A model generated the notes under the pieces. That model was given only the letters and a program-made list of their open reading frames with translations, was not told the origin of the DNA and did no database searches. The translations under genes were made by a program, and so were the position numbers. Shown piece after piece: positions 16,430 to 26,296 of a stretch of 64,000 nucleotides of DNA (position 1 is the stretch's first letter; each line of letters begins with the position of its first letter). Source of the DNA: Porphyromonas pasteri (lineage in GTDB: Bacteria; Bacteroidota; Bacteroidia; Bacteroidales; Porphyromonadaceae). The stretch spans positions 744,001-808,000 of the forward strand of contig NZ_BMPU01000001.1 in the NCBI RefSeq assembly GCF_014647755.1. Reading direction: 5' to 3'.

Positions 16430-16691
16430 TAAATACACTGTACACGATACCCTCGAATACCACACTCATCCGATTATCTTACAAGCACTTAATCAACACT
16501 TACATCCATCAAAATAAAGAGAAAGAACCAGCGTTTAATGGGCCACACATGGGACTACACCAGTGAGCAACCCAAAAACCATCAACATTTTAACAATACA
16601 CACAGACTATGGATCACTATAAAAGTGGTACTTTTGCGCTGGCTAAGCCCTTGTGAATGGGCGAAGCTCCCCAAGACTTCAGTACTTTATA
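16430..16691. other. Divergent intergenic region before the transporter gene
   Basis: AT-rich, no gene seen. A + strand -7-like box TACTTTTG lies at 16629-16636, 56 bases before the transporter ATG; no -33 element is clear. Confidence 0.45.
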
Positions 16692-18377
16692 ATGCAAGCT
16701 CTCAATTCGTGGCTACACGATGTCTTCATCGCCCCCTCGGTGCTGGAGACCCTTGTATGGCTCACCCTCGTCTCTGCCGTAGGCATCCTACTCGGCAAGC
16801 TACGCGTGGGTAAGATATCTCTCGGCATCACCTTTGTATTCTTCGTCGGGATCCTCTCTGCTCACTTCGGCGTGCGAGTCGACCCCGAGATGAATAGCTT
16901 TGCCCAGACCCTTGGCTTGGCACTTTTCGTCTACGCTCTCGGTGTCGAGGTGGGGCCGTCCTTCTTCCCTTCGCTCAAGAGTCAGGGTGTACTATATAAT
17001 ACGTTAGGCCTTATGGTCATCGGCCTCGGCCTCACCGTCGTGGTCGCCCTACATTATATATTCGGTATCTCGATGCCGAATATGCTCGGGATCATGGCCG
17101 GCGCTGTGACGAATACACCGATGCTCGCAGCCGTACAGAGCACGATGCAGGACGCTCTCGGCTCAGCTGGCGCCCGCCAAGTCGCTGACCTTGCGCTCGG
17201 CTGTGCCCTCACCTACCCTCTCGGTGTCGTCGGGATGATCCTCGCCGTGCTGACCCTCAACATCCTTGACCCGAAGCGCCACAAGCGCAATGAGCAGGAC
17301 AACTCCCGCAATACCTATATCACCGAGCTGGAGCTCACGAACGAAGCTCTCTTCGGTAAGACCATCCTCGAAGCCGTACGCCTCGAGGAGAAGCACTTCA
17401 TCATCTCGCGCATCTGGCGTGGTGATACGCTGATCATCCCCTCCTCACAGACGGTACTCCACGAGGGTGACCACCTCTTGGTCTTGGTACACCCTGAGGA
17501 CGTCGAGGAGATGGAGCAGTTCTTCGGTCGCCGTGCTGAGAGCCGCGACTGGAACCGCCCCGACATCGACTGGGATGCTATCGACTCCCAGCTCGTCAGC
17601 AAGCGCATCATCATCACGAACTCCAAGGTCAATGGCGCTAAGCTCGGTGCTCTACGCCTGCGCAACCAGTACGGGATCAACATCACACGTATCGACCGTG
17701 CTGGTATCGAGATCCTCGCTACACCCGACCTACACCTGCAGCTCGGTGACCGCCTCTCGGTGGTAGGTGAAGCGCAGGAGATCGAGCGCGCCTCGAAGTT
17801 CCTCGGGGACTCGATCAACGTCCTCGACAAGCCGAAGCTCTTCAGCTTTTTCTTCGGCCTCGCCGTAGGCTGTATCCTCGGCTCGATCCCCTTAGCTATC
17901 CCTGGACTGAGCATGCCGATCAAGCTCGGGCTCGCTGGGGGGCCTATCATCGTGGGTATCCTGATGGGGGCCTTCGGTGCACGCCTGCGCATCGCTACCT
18001 ATATGAGTAATAGTGCCACGCAGCTCATCAAGCAGCTCGGCATCATCATCTATCTCGCTGGGCTGGGTCTGGCCAGTGGTGAGCACTTCTTCGAGATGAT
18101 CATCCACGGAGATGGCCTGCTCTGGATTGGCTTAGGCTTCCTCATCACCTACCTCCCGACGATGGCTGTCGGGCTTCTCTCGCTCTTCGGCTACAAGAAG
18201 ACGCATGCCGAGACTGTCGGGATGCTCTGTGGCGTGATGGCGAACTCTATGGCGCTGGACTATGCGATGTCCATCAACGAGTCGCGCTCCAGCTCCGTAG
18301 CCTATGCTATCGTCTATCCCGTGGGGATGTTCGTACGTATCATATCTGCTCAGATCCTCCTGAGCTTCTTCCTCTAA
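16692..18377 (+). CDS. YidE/YbjL/AspT-type transporter with RCK_C domains
   Basis: A 561-residue inner-membrane protein with two copies of the AspT/YidE/YbjL membrane domain (about 15-180 and 380-560) flanking a soluble part with two TrkA-C (RCK_C) domains near 205-285 and 290-370. AspT of this family exchanges aspartate and alanine, but most members have no known substrate. The start at 16692 (MQALNSWLHDVF) is preferred over 16653, whose extra residues are atypical. The glycine-rich helices TLGLALFVYALGVEVGPSFF and GNxP-like MAGAVTNTPML fit the family. It is the first gene of a tight cluster, with queC 10 bases downstream. Confidence 0.85.
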   Translation: MQALNSWLHDVFIAPSVLETLVWLTLVSAVGILLGKLRVGKISLGITFVFFVGILSAHFGVRVDPEMNSFAQTLGLALFVYALGVEVGPSFFPSLKSQGVLYNTLGLMVIGLGLTVVVALHYIFGISMPNMLGIMAGAVTNTPMLAAVQSTMQDALGSAGARQVADLALGCALTYPLGVVGMILAVLTLNILDPKRHKRNEQDNSRNTYITELELTNEALFGKTILEAVRLEEKHFIISRIWRGDTLIIPSSQTVLHEGDHLLVLVHPEDVEEMEQFFGRRAESRDWNRPDIDWDAIDSQLVSKRIIITNSKVNGAKLGALRLRNQYGINITRIDRAGIEILATPDLHLQLGDRLSVVGEAQEIERASKFLGDSINVLDKPKLFSFFFGLAVGCILGSIPLAIPGLSMPIKLGLAGGPIIVGILMGAFGARLRIATYMSNSATQLIKQLGIIIYLAGLGLASGEHFFEMIIHGDGLLWIGLGFLITYLPTMAVGLLSLFGYKKTHAETVGMLCGVMANSMALDYAMSINESRSSSVAYAIVYPVGMFVRIISAQILLSFFL

Positions 18378-18387
18378 CTTCGACTAT

Positions 18388-19047
18388 ATGCCTCAGCAAG
18401 ACGGACTCATCGTCCTCTCGGGAGGGATGGACAGCGTCACCCTCCTCTACGAATATCAGGCGAGTATCGCGCTGGCCATATCCTTCGACTACGGGTCAAA
18501 GCATAACGAACAGGAGATCCCCTACGCCCGCCTGCACTGCGAGCGCCTTGGTATCGAGCACCTGACGATCCCTCTCGGCTTCATGGGCCAGTACTTCCGC
18601 AGTGCTCTTCTTCAGGGTGGCGGTGAGATCCCCAAGGGGAGCTACGACGAGGAGAATATGGCTGCGACGGTCGTCCCCTTCCGCAACGGCATTATGCTCT
18701 CCATCGCTGCTGGTCTCGCTGAGAGCCGAGGCCTAAAGCACGTATATATCGCCAATCACTTCGGTGACCACGCTATCTACCCCGACTGCCGTGCCTCCTT
18801 CATCCGCCCGATGCACGAGGCTATCGCTGCCGGCACAGGCAATGGCGTCGAGGTCACAGCCCCCTATACCGATATTAGTAAGGGCGAGATCGCTCGCCAT
18901 GGCAAGGAACTCGGCATCAACTATGCCGAGACCTGGAGCTGCTACGAAGGCGGAGCCGTGCAGTGTGGCCAGTGTGGCACCTGCATCGAGCGCCGTGAGG
19001 CCATGCTCGAGGCTGGCATCGAAGACCCCACCACCTACAAAGACTAA
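18388..19047 (+). CDS. queC: 7-cyano-7-deazaguanine synthase
   Basis: Converts 7-carboxy-7-deazaguanine to preQ0, the precursor of queuosine in tRNA, using ATP and ammonia. The 219-residue product has the PP-loop LSGGMDSVTLLYEY at residues 9-22 and the C-terminal zinc site CYEGGAVQCGQCGTC (four Cys) near 190-204. Length and motifs are standard. It lies 10 bases after the transporter and 21 before the exonuclease gene, and is probably co-transcribed with both. No other queuosine genes are in the window. Confidence 0.96.
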   Translation: MPQQDGLIVLSGGMDSVTLLYEYQASIALAISFDYGSKHNEQEIPYARLHCERLGIEHLTIPLGFMGQYFRSALLQGGGEIPKGSYDEENMAATVVPFRNGIMLSIAAGLAESRGLKHVYIANHFGDHAIYPDCRASFIRPMHEAIAAGTGNGVEVTAPYTDISKGEIARHGKELGINYAETWSCYEGGAVQCGQCGTCIERREAMLEAGIEDPTTYKD

Positions 19048-19068
19048 TCACAAAGAACTCCTATCCGA

Positions 19069-19821
19069 ATGAAGTTCATCTCCTGGAATGTCAACGGCCT
19101 ACGTGCCGTCTTCACCAAGGGTTTTCCCGATATCATCAAAGAATTAGATGCTGACTTCGTCTGCCTACAAGAGACGAAGATGCAGGCGGGTCAGCTTGAT
19201 GCCGATCTGCCCGGCTACATCAGCTACTGGAACTATGCCGTAAAGAAAGGCTATTCTGGTACCGCTATCTACACCCGCCACGAGCCTCTCAGCGTCAGCT
19301 ACGGCATCGGTATCGAGGAGCACGACCAAGAGGGTCGCGTCATCACCCTCGAGTATCCCGACTTCTACCTCGTCACGGTCTACACGCCGAATTCGCAGGA
19401 TGACCTCCGTCGCCTTGACTACCGCATGACCTGGGAAGACGCCTTCCGCTCATACCTCAAGGGGCTGGATGCGAAGAAGCCCGTCATCATCTGCGGTGAC
19501 CTCAATGTAGCGCACAAGGAGATCGACCTGAAGAACCCCAAGTCCAACCGCCGCAATGCGGGCTTCACTGATGAAGAGCGCGGCAAGCTACAGGAGCTTT
19601 TGGATGCAGGCTTCATCGACACCTTCCGCCACTTCTACCCCAACCAAGCGGACATCTACTCGTGGTGGTCGTACCGCTTCAAGGCTCGTGAGCGCAACTC
19701 AGGCTGGCGTATCGACTACTTCGTCGCCTCCGAGCGCCTCGCTCCCCGCCTGCAGGGTGCCGCCATCCATACAGAGATCTACGGCTCTGACCACTGCCCC
19801 GTAGAGCTCATCCTCGACTAA
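19069..19821 (+). CDS. xth: Exodeoxyribonuclease III (AP endonuclease)
   Basis: Base-excision-repair nuclease that cuts at abasic sites and removes 3' blocks. The 250-residue protein opens [15 protein letters not shown], with metal ligand Glu in VCLQETKMQ (about 36), the catalytic [12 protein letters not shown] (about 144-155), and the C-terminal [10 protein letters not shown]. This is the ExoA/Xth EEP fold in full. It sits between queC and tsaB with gaps of 21 and 29 bases. Confidence 0.95.
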   Translation: MKFISWNVNGLRAVFTKGFPDIIKELDADFVCLQETKMQAGQLDADLPGYISYWNYAVKKGYSGTAIYTRHEPLSVSYGIGIEEHDQEGRVITLEYPDFYLVTVYTPNSQDDLRRLDYRMTWEDAFRSYLKGLDAKKPVIICGDLNVAHKEIDLKNPKSNRRNAGFTDEERGKLQELLDAGFIDTFRHFYPNQADIYSWWSYRFKARERNSGWRIDYFVASERLAPRLQGAAIHTEIYGSDHCPVELILD

Positions 19822-19850
19822 CCTACTCAGAGATCGATCCACTATCACCT

Positions 19851-20549
19851 ATGATCCTTTGTATAGAGACCTCCACGACGAAGTGCAGTGCCGCTCTCGG
19901 TCGTGGTAAAGAAATACTCGCTTCACGCGAAGCTGAGTCCCCCGAAGGGGGGCACGCCGCGGCCCTTGCCCCTATGGTCGACGAGCTGCTCAAGGTACTC
20001 CGTAGTCACGAAGGGGCTACCCTCTCAGCTATCGCCGTGAGTGCAGGCCCTGGTAGCTACACAGGACTGCGCATCGGGGCTTCGCTTGCCAAGGGCCTCT
20101 GCCTTGGCTATCGCGTCCCCCTCATCGCTATTGACACACTGGAGCTGCTGGCACATCAAGCACAGTGCGCACTCCCCGAGGGGCGTACCGCTACGCTCTT
20201 CCCTCTGCTGGATGCCCGACGAATGGAGGTCTATGCTGCAGAGTTCACCCACACCGGTGAGCGCAAGCAGGATGACTTCGCAGCGATCCTCGATCCCGAA
20301 GCACCTATCTTCGGCGCTGCCTCAGACCCTATACTCATCGGTAATGGCGCGACGAAGGCTCGTGGTCTGTGGCCAGAGCACAGCTATGAAGTATGGGACG
20401 AAGGCTTTGCCCCTACGGCGGAGGCCATGGTCGCCCTTGCCACGGCATCCTTCGAGCGTGAGGAGTTTGTCGACACAGCCTACTGGACGCCCAACTACCT
20501 CAAGGACTACGTCGCTGTCATCGCGAAGAACAAGGTCCTCAACCGCTAA
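19851..20549 (+). CDS. tsaB: tRNA threonylcarbamoyladenosine biosynthesis protein TsaB
   Basis: Partner of TsaD and TsaE in making t6A37 in ANN-decoding tRNAs. The 232-residue protein starts ILCIETSTTKCSAALGRG and carries VSAGPGSYTGLRIGASLAKGL near residues 64-84, the hallmark of the TsaB/ASKHA fold. It is followed six bases later by the SSB-like gene. tsaD and tsaE are not in the window. Confidence 0.93.
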   Translation: MILCIETSTTKCSAALGRGKEILASREAESPEGGHAAALAPMVDELLKVLRSHEGATLSAIAVSAGPGSYTGLRIGASLAKGLCLGYRVPLIAIDTLELLAHQAQCALPEGRTATLFPLLDARRMEVYAAEFTHTGERKQDDFAAILDPEAPIFGAASDPILIGNGATKARGLWPEHSYEVWDEGFAPTAEAMVALATASFEREEFVDTAYWTPNYLKDYVAVIAKNKVLNR

Positions 20550-20555
20550 GCACTC

Positions 20556-20990
20556 ATGCCCCAACTCCCCCCGACGAATCAAGTCATCCTCACAGGTGAG
20601 CTCACCGAAGAGCCGAGCGTGCACTATCTGGCGCCCGACTTCCCCGAGGTGCGCCTGCGCCTCAAGACTGAGGAGGAAGTCACGGGGCGCGAAGGTGGTC
20701 GTCCCTACCTCCAGCGGCTCTATCATCGCATCATCGCGCGCGGTCAAGCAGGGATAGCACTGGAGCATCTGCACACTGGAGCACTCATCTCCATCGCTGG
20801 CCGTATCGAGTACGTACGTGAGACCGACCGCGAAGGGCGAGTAAGCACCAGCACAGAGATCGTAGCGCTCAGGGTACGCATCCATCAGACGGCTCCCGCC
20901 ACCGACCACCAGGGAGGAGCAAAACCAACCGCCCCCTCTTTCGACGCCCAGCGCTACAAGCCCGCCGAAGACGAGGATCCACTGAGCTAA
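20556..20990 (+). CDS. SSB-like OB-fold protein
   Basis: A 144-residue protein resembling single-stranded DNA-binding protein: NQVILTGELTEEPSVHYL at 8-25, then LQRLYHRIIARGQAGIALEHL and ISIAGRIEYV, following the SSB core order. The tail ends EDEDPLS. In typical SSBs an acidic tip DDDIPF recruits partners; here the acid residues remain but the final Ile-Pro-Phe is changed. It may be a paralogue of the main SSB. It is six bases after tsaB and is last in the cluster. Confidence 0.72.
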   Translation: MPQLPPTNQVILTGELTEEPSVHYLAPDFPEVRLRLKTEEEVTGREGGRPYLQRLYHRIIARGQAGIALEHLHTGALISIAGRIEYVRETDREGRVSTSTEIVALRVRIHQTAPATDHQGGAKPTAPSFDAQRYKPAEDEDPLS

Positions 20991-21008
20991 CCACTCCCAC
21001 ACAAGATA

Positions 21009-21056
21009 AGAGGCACACCAAGGTATAGGTCAGATGACCAGCCTTGGTGTGCCTCT
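21009..21056 (+). terminator. Terminator after the SSB-like gene
   Basis: Arms AGAGGCACACCAAGG and CCTTGGTGTGCCTCT (15 bp, perfect) with an 18-base loop, 18 bases after the stop, then ATTATAT. Confidence 0.85.
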
Positions 21057-21193
21057 ATTATATCGGTAGATCAGAGCGCCTGAAGGGGAGTGATGCCCTC
21101 CTCAAACAAACGAGTTTGACACACAAATTATCGCCTTCATAAATCTCTACCATAGAGCTACTTCCCTGACACTACAGAAGAGAACAAAATGAA

Positions 21194-21292
21194 CCAGTAC
21201 TGGTCGGCGATCTGACCAGTACTGGTTACGACCGTGACTAGTACTGGTCACCTATACGAAGCAGTACTGGTCACTTCGTCGACCAGTACTGG
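21194..21292. repeat. Phased palindrome array, AGTACT type, array 2 (5 units)
   Basis: Units begin at 21194, 21216, 21238, 21261 and 21283, spacings 22, 22, 23, 22, the same order as the array at 13472-13570. Units are CCAGTACTGG twice, CTAGTACTGG, GCAGTACTGG and CCAGTACTGG. Spacers start TC or TT and end GA or AA but differ in sequence from those of array 1. Confidence 0.85.
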
Positions 21293-21585
21293 TTGCCTTA
21301 CCTACTTCTTTTGGGTCAGTTCTCCTCCTACCCCAAAGCACTCCGCACCCACACCTCGGAGGTAGGACGTCCCTTCCCTTTTCCGATGTCTATCCCTCCC
21401 TAATAGGTGGGCCGAATTCCCTAAATTAAAACCAGACAATGCACTCATTTCCTTAAATTATATAGGATATAAGTAGCTATTGAAAAGGAATACAACGTAT
21501 TATCTTTTTATTTACATTTGCTCTTGCACCTCACCCCAGCCCTATTATTCAAGGGAGTGAGATGCACTGAAGCACTAACCTACCA
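21293..21585. other. Upstream region of the first SusC gene
   Basis: No gene seen. TACATTTG at 21513-21520 fits the -7 consensus and lies 66 bases before the ATG at 21586. The -33 element is unclear. Confidence 0.45.
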
Positions 21586-24500
21586 ATGTCTCTACAGATT
21601 ATGGGAACCCAGCTACGTAACCTCATCGTGAGTCTGATGCTACTCATCGGCTCCGTGACGGCCGTTTGTGCCCAGACGATCCTTGTCCAAGGGAAGGTAC
21701 TTGACTCCAGAGGTACGCCTCTGCCGAAGGTATCTGTCACGGTCAAGCTCGATAACTCCACGCACACGACGACCGACAAGGAAGGGAAGTTCTCCCTCCA
21801 AGTCCCGGAGAAATCCGTCCTCGTCTTCACCCTCACGGGCAAGAAGACCACCGAAGTCCCTGCGACAACTACCCCTATCGAGATTACCCTCGAGGATGGT
21901 GAAGAGCAGCAGAAGGGCTCTACGGTGACGACCATGCGTCAGACGACCTCTATCCAGACCAAGTACTATCCGCTCTGGGTCATCGATGGTGTCGTCTATA
22001 AGCAAGACAGCACGTTCAACACCGCTGACCTCGCCTCCACCGACGCCAAGCGCCTCATCGCCGCGGCTCTCCCTGGGCTCTCCGAGCGCGATATCGAGAG
22101 CTTCACTGTCATCACCGATGCCTCGGCGACGGCCCTCTATGGGAACCAAGCTACCGGTGGTGTGATCTCCGTGCGCACCCGCCATGCAGGCCAAGGCATC
22201 AACCGCTTCACCTATACCTCACAGCTTACCTACCGCTTTATCCCCTCCTACCGCGAGTTCAACATCCTCAACTCGCAGGACCAGATGTCGGTACTCAAGG
22301 AGCTTGAGGGCGGTGGCAGCCTCTCTCCCGAGACCGTGCTCTACCAGACGCGCTACGGGGTCTACGGGCTGATGTACGACAACGCGATCAAGTATAAGAA
22401 TAAGGAGTACCTACAAGACAACACCCTCGAGGGCCGCACCCGCTACCTACAAGAAGCAGAGATGCGCAATACCGATTGGTTCAAGGAACTCTTCCAGCAC
22501 AGCATCCGTCATCAGCACACCGTCTCGCTGGCATCTGGCGGACAGGTGTCTAACTTCTACGCCTCACTCGGAGCGACCATCGACCCAGGGTGGGCTAAGG
22601 TACAGTCGGAGAACACCTACTTCTTCAACCTCAACGCCACCTTCAAGCCCCACAAGTACTGGACCTTCGGGACGATCGTCAATGCATCCTACACCCGCGA
22701 CCATGATGGTGGGGACTTCACACCCCTCTCGGTAGCACAGACGCTCTCCCGTACGATGGATCCCACGCAGTACTACCTCTATGAGTTCGCTCCCTACAAC
22801 ATCAAGGAGGAGATGAACCAGAACTACCGCGATGTGGATGCTGTGAACGTCCGTCTGCAGGCCTCGATAGCCTATCGCCCTTCGACGAAGTTCAACGCTT
22901 CGCTCCTCGGCTCGATCCAGTACTACAATGACCTGACGGAATTCATCCGCACCGAGAAGTCCAACGCCTCTGAGCGCTTCCGTGCGATGAACAAGCGTCT
23001 CATCCGCGACCGCAATAGCTACCTCTACAAGCCAGCCGATGACGTCTATGCCGTACCACGAGTCGTCATGCCTCATGGGGGCTACCGCACCATCCAGGAG
23101 TACGCTTCACGACGCTTCGACCTGCAGGCCCGTGCGACCTATACTGACACCTTCGCTGAGGGCAAGCATGCTCTGACGCTCGTCGGGGGTACAGACCTCT
23201 ACGACTACCTCGAGCGTAATGGTTGGCACAATGAGTATGGGGTGAACTTCGAGATCGGTCAGTTGAGCACCTTCGACCCGATGCTCTTCCACTGGCTCCA
23301 TGATCGTCGAAACAACTACTACTCGCGCTCGACGACGATCTATCGTAATGTCTCCTTCCTCGGGAACCTCTCGTATAGCTACCTCGGTCGCTATACCCTC
23401 GATGGCTCCTTCCGCTACGAAGGGACGAACCGCTTCGGGAAGTCTCGTCTGGTACGCTGGATCCCCACTTGGAACGTAGCCCTCGGCTGGGACGTCTCAA
23501 GCGAATCCTTCTTCCCCAGCCTCAGCCCCCTCTCCTCACTCTCCACACGCCTCTCCTACGGGATGACTGGGACACTCCCCTCCGTCTACAACTCCTACCA
23601 GCGTATCAAGGGCTACCTACCTTTCCGCCCAGGCGACCACAGCTCTCCTTCGCTCTATATCAGTGAACCCGCTAACCACGACCTCACCTATGAGAAGATG
23701 TATGAGCTGAACTGGAACCTCAACTTCGGACTCCTGAAGGACCGTATCGGCGTATCGCTCAGCCTCTTCTCGCGTCAGGGTCGCGATCTCGTAGATATCT
23801 CCTACAATCAGGGTACAGGTGGCTTCTTCAAGCCCTACGGCAACGTGGCCTCCATGGAAGCTAAGGGTGTCGAGCTCTCGCTGACGACGCAGAACGTCAA
23901 GACGCAGAACTTCTCTTGGACGACGTCCTTCTCCTACGCTCGCAATACGAATAAGGTGACGAAGCTCCTCTCGCAGTCAGACGTCTCCACGCTGGTAAGC
24001 TCCTCAAGTGGTGCTGCCCGCGAAGGCTATCCTCTGGCATCAGTCTTCTCTATCCCCTTCTACAAGCTGTCAAGCGAAGGCTTCCCCCTCTTCTACAATA
24101 GCAAGGGGCAGATCGAGCGTGACCACATCAACTTCAGCGCTACGGAGGATCTTGACTACCTCAAGTACTCGGGTACGCTCACACCTACCGACCAAGGGGG
24201 GCTCAATAATAGCTTCCGCATCGGCAACTTCACGCTGAGTGCCTATATCCTCTACTCCTTCGGTAGTATCAAGCGCCTGCCAGCTGAGTTCAGCACCACC
24301 TACTACGACTACGAGGTCCTCGGGCATGAGTTCAACCGCCGCTGGAAGGCCCCTGGTGATGAAGAGCACACCAACGTCCCCTCCATCCCCACGGCAGACC
24401 AGCGTAACCGCTACCCCAATCTCTCGCAGGCCTACACGACCTACGACTACTCCGACGTGCGTATCGCTCGCTGCGACTACATCCAGCTGCGTGACGTATC

Positions 24501-24675
24501 ACTCGGCTACTCCATCCCCAAGAGCCTCCTCACGAAGAGCTTCCTCTCCTCTGTCGATCTGAAGCTGCAGGCCTCCAACCTCTTCCTCATCTACTCGGAT
24601 AAGAAGCTCAACGGTGCGCTCCCCTACGCCTATACTCCACACTCGCTCATCTTCACCTGTACGGTGGGTATGTAG
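21586..24675 (+). CDS. SusC/RagA-family outer-membrane transporter with a shortened plug
   Basis: A 1029-residue TonB-dependent-type outer-membrane protein. A signal peptide ends near AVCA-Q (about residue 29-30); a CarboxypepD_reg-like domain follows (about 33-105). The usual next parts, a TonB box and the first half of the plug, are not seen: the sequence goes from TLEDGEEQQKG to LWVIDGVVYKQD (about 129-140), then SFTVITDASATALYGNQATGGVISV, the second half of the plug. A large beta-barrel follows with no visible frameshift. The start could also be the ATG at 21601. It is first in an operon with a SusD partner 21 bases downstream. Confidence 0.88.
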   Translation: MSLQIMGTQLRNLIVSLMLLIGSVTAVCAQTILVQGKVLDSRGTPLPKVSVTVKLDNSTHTTTDKEGKFSLQVPEKSVLVFTLTGKKTTEVPATTTPIEITLEDGEEQQKGSTVTTMRQTTSIQTKYYPLWVIDGVVYKQDSTFNTADLASTDAKRLIAAALPGLSERDIESFTVITDASATALYGNQATGGVISVRTRHAGQGINRFTYTSQLTYRFIPSYREFNILNSQDQMSVLKELEGGGSLSPETVLYQTRYGVYGLMYDNAIKYKNKEYLQDNTLEGRTRYLQEAEMRNTDWFKELFQHSIRHQHTVSLASGGQVSNFYASLGATIDPGWAKVQSENTYFFNLNATFKPHKYWTFGTIVNASYTRDHDGGDFTPLSVAQTLSRTMDPTQYYLYEFAPYNIKEEMNQNYRDVDAVNVRLQASIAYRPSTKFNASLLGSIQYYNDLTEFIRTEKSNASERFRAMNKRLIRDRNSYLYKPADDVYAVPRVVMPHGGYRTIQEYASRRFDLQARATYTDTFAEGKHALTLVGGTDLYDYLERNGWHNEYGVNFEIGQLSTFDPMLFHWLHDRRNNYYSRSTTIYRNVSFLGNLSYSYLGRYTLDGSFRYEGTNRFGKSRLVRWIPTWNVALGWDVSSESFFPSLSPLSSLSTRLSYGMTGTLPSVYNSYQRIKGYLPFRPGDHSSPSLYISEPANHDLTYEKMYELNWNLNFGLLKDRIGVSLSLFSRQGRDLVDISYNQGTGGFFKPYGNVASMEAKGVELSLTTQNVKTQNFSWTTSFSYARNTNKVTKLLSQSDVSTLVSSSSGAAREGYPLASVFSIPFYKLSSEGFPLFYNSKGQIERDHINFSATEDLDYLKYSGTLTPTDQGGLNNSFRIGNFTLSAYILYSFGSIKRLPAEFSTTYYDYEVLGHEFNRRWKAPGDEEHTNVPSIPTADQRNRYPNLSQAYTTYDYSDVRIARCDYIQLRDVSLGYSIPKSLLTKSFLSSVDLKLQASNLFLIYSDKKLNGALPYAYTPHSLIFTCTVGM

Positions 24676-24696
24676 TCATCGAAATACTTAGAAGCT

Positions 24697-26283
24697 ATGA
24701 AGCCAATCACGATTCTAAGCCTTGGTGTCACGCTCGTCCTGTCGATGACATCATGCAACAAGTTCCTCGATGAGAACCCCTACTCCTCGCTCGTCGAGCC
24801 CGACAATGCGAGCAAGATAGAGAAGCTCCTTGGTAGTGCTTACTCTACCTCTTCGATAGCCTACCTCACGGAGCTCTCCTCCGACAACATCCAGGATGAC
24901 GGGGTGAATAACCCTTACACGAATCAGTTCTGTGAGAAAGCCGCCTACTGGGAAACCATTGTGAACTCCGATGGGCTCTATGATGCGCCCTACCTCATCT
25001 GGCAGAATACCTATAACTCCATAGCGCATGCCAACGAAGCGCTGGAGGATATAGAGGCTCTCGGTGGGGATAAAGAGGAGCTACAGGGTATCAAGGGGGA
25101 GGCCCTCTTGGCTCGTGCCTATGGACACTTCTGTCTGGCCAACCTCTTCTGCCTGCCCTACGACCCCTCGTCCAGCTCCACGGATCCTGGCATTCCCTAC
25201 ATCAAGAAGCGCGTAGTCAACCTCCAGCCCAACTACCCTCGCGGTACGATGGCGGAGACCTACGAGCAGATCGCTGCTGACCTCGAGGCAGGGATCCCAC
25301 TTCTGGAGAAGTATTCGAACTATACGGACAAGGAGAAGAAGTTCCACTTCACCGCAGCCTCTGCCCATGCCTTCGCCGCACGCTTCTTCCTCTACTATCA
25401 GAAGTGGACGGAGGCGATAGCACATGCAGACAAGGTGCTGGGCTCCGATCCTAAGCTCGTCCTACGCAACTGGAAGGCCTTCTACAGCATCCCTCGTACC
25501 GATGCCTCCTTCGCACTGGCCTACTACGACATCAGCAACCCTGCGAACCTGCTTACCGTCCCCACCTACAGCTACTACCCATGGCTCGTGACGGGCGGGA
25601 CGGCCTACTACAATACGCGCTTCACGCAGTCGCAGGAGCTGACGCTCACCGAGACCCTCTTCGCAAAGAACATCTGGGGCACTAAGGACCCCTACTGGTT
25701 CCAGCCCTTCATCTATACCGAGGGGAATATCAACAAGACGGTCCAGCCTAAGCTCCCCACCTTCCCCAGCAATAGCATCCAGACGATGGAGACACCCTTC
25801 ACCACCGATGAGACGCTGCTGGTACGTGCCGAAGCTAAGCTCCATCTGGGTAGCAGTCAGTACGCCTCTGCTATCGAGGATATGAACCTCTGGACGACGA
25901 ACTACCTCAACGACGGGGAGAACAACTCACGCCAGAAGACCTTCACCCAGCAGGAGATCGTCGCCTTCTACTCTGCTCTCCCCATCGACTCCGAAGGGAA
26001 GGCCTCGATCCGCAAGGCGTTCAATGCGCACTTCACCATCGCTTCGGATGAGGAGAATGCCCTCCTGCAGCACCTCCTGCAGTGCCGCCGCATCCTCACC
26101 ATGCACGAAGGTCTGCGCTGGCAAGATATCAAGCGCTTCGGTATCCCCATCTACCGCCGCCTCAATAATGGCTACCGCTACATCGTCCAGGACAAGCTCC
26201 CTGGTCGTGATCCTCGCCACGCCATCCAGCTCCCCAGCCAAGCAACGAAGGGCGCTATCACTCCCAATCCGACTACCAACTAA
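24697..26283 (+). CDS. SusD/RagB-family lipoprotein
   Basis: Surface lipoprotein that acts as the substrate-binding lid on the SusC partner. The 528-residue product has lipobox SMTSC (Cys about 19) followed by NKFLDENPYSSL, a typical SusD opening, TPR-like helices such as GEALLARAYGHFCLANLFCLPY near 130-151, and a late CRRILTMHEGLRWQDIKRFG matching the family's conserved end. It belongs to the SusC-SusD-metallopeptidase-DUF4302 operon. Confidence 0.92.
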   Translation: MKPITILSLGVTLVLSMTSCNKFLDENPYSSLVEPDNASKIEKLLGSAYSTSSIAYLTELSSDNIQDDGVNNPYTNQFCEKAAYWETIVNSDGLYDAPYLIWQNTYNSIAHANEALEDIEALGGDKEELQGIKGEALLARAYGHFCLANLFCLPYDPSSSSTDPGIPYIKKRVVNLQPNYPRGTMAETYEQIAADLEAGIPLLEKYSNYTDKEKKFHFTAASAHAFAARFFLYYQKWTEAIAHADKVLGSDPKLVLRNWKAFYSIPRTDASFALAYYDISNPANLLTVPTYSYYPWLVTGGTAYYNTRFTQSQELTLTETLFAKNIWGTKDPYWFQPFIYTEGNINKTVQPKLPTFPSNSIQTMETPFTTDETLLVRAEAKLHLGSSQYASAIEDMNLWTTNYLNDGENNSRQKTFTQQEIVAFYSALPIDSEGKASIRKAFNAHFTIASDEENALLQHLLQCRRILTMHEGLRWQDIKRFGIPIYRRLNNGYRYIVQDKLPGRDPRHAIQLPSQATKGAITPNPTTN

Positions 26284-26296
26284 TTGACTACGCGCT

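Noticed and set aside
24008-24562. Ser/Thr-rich + strand frames within the SusC gene
   Set aside because: Alternative-frame translations of the coding strand, low complexity and without start signals.
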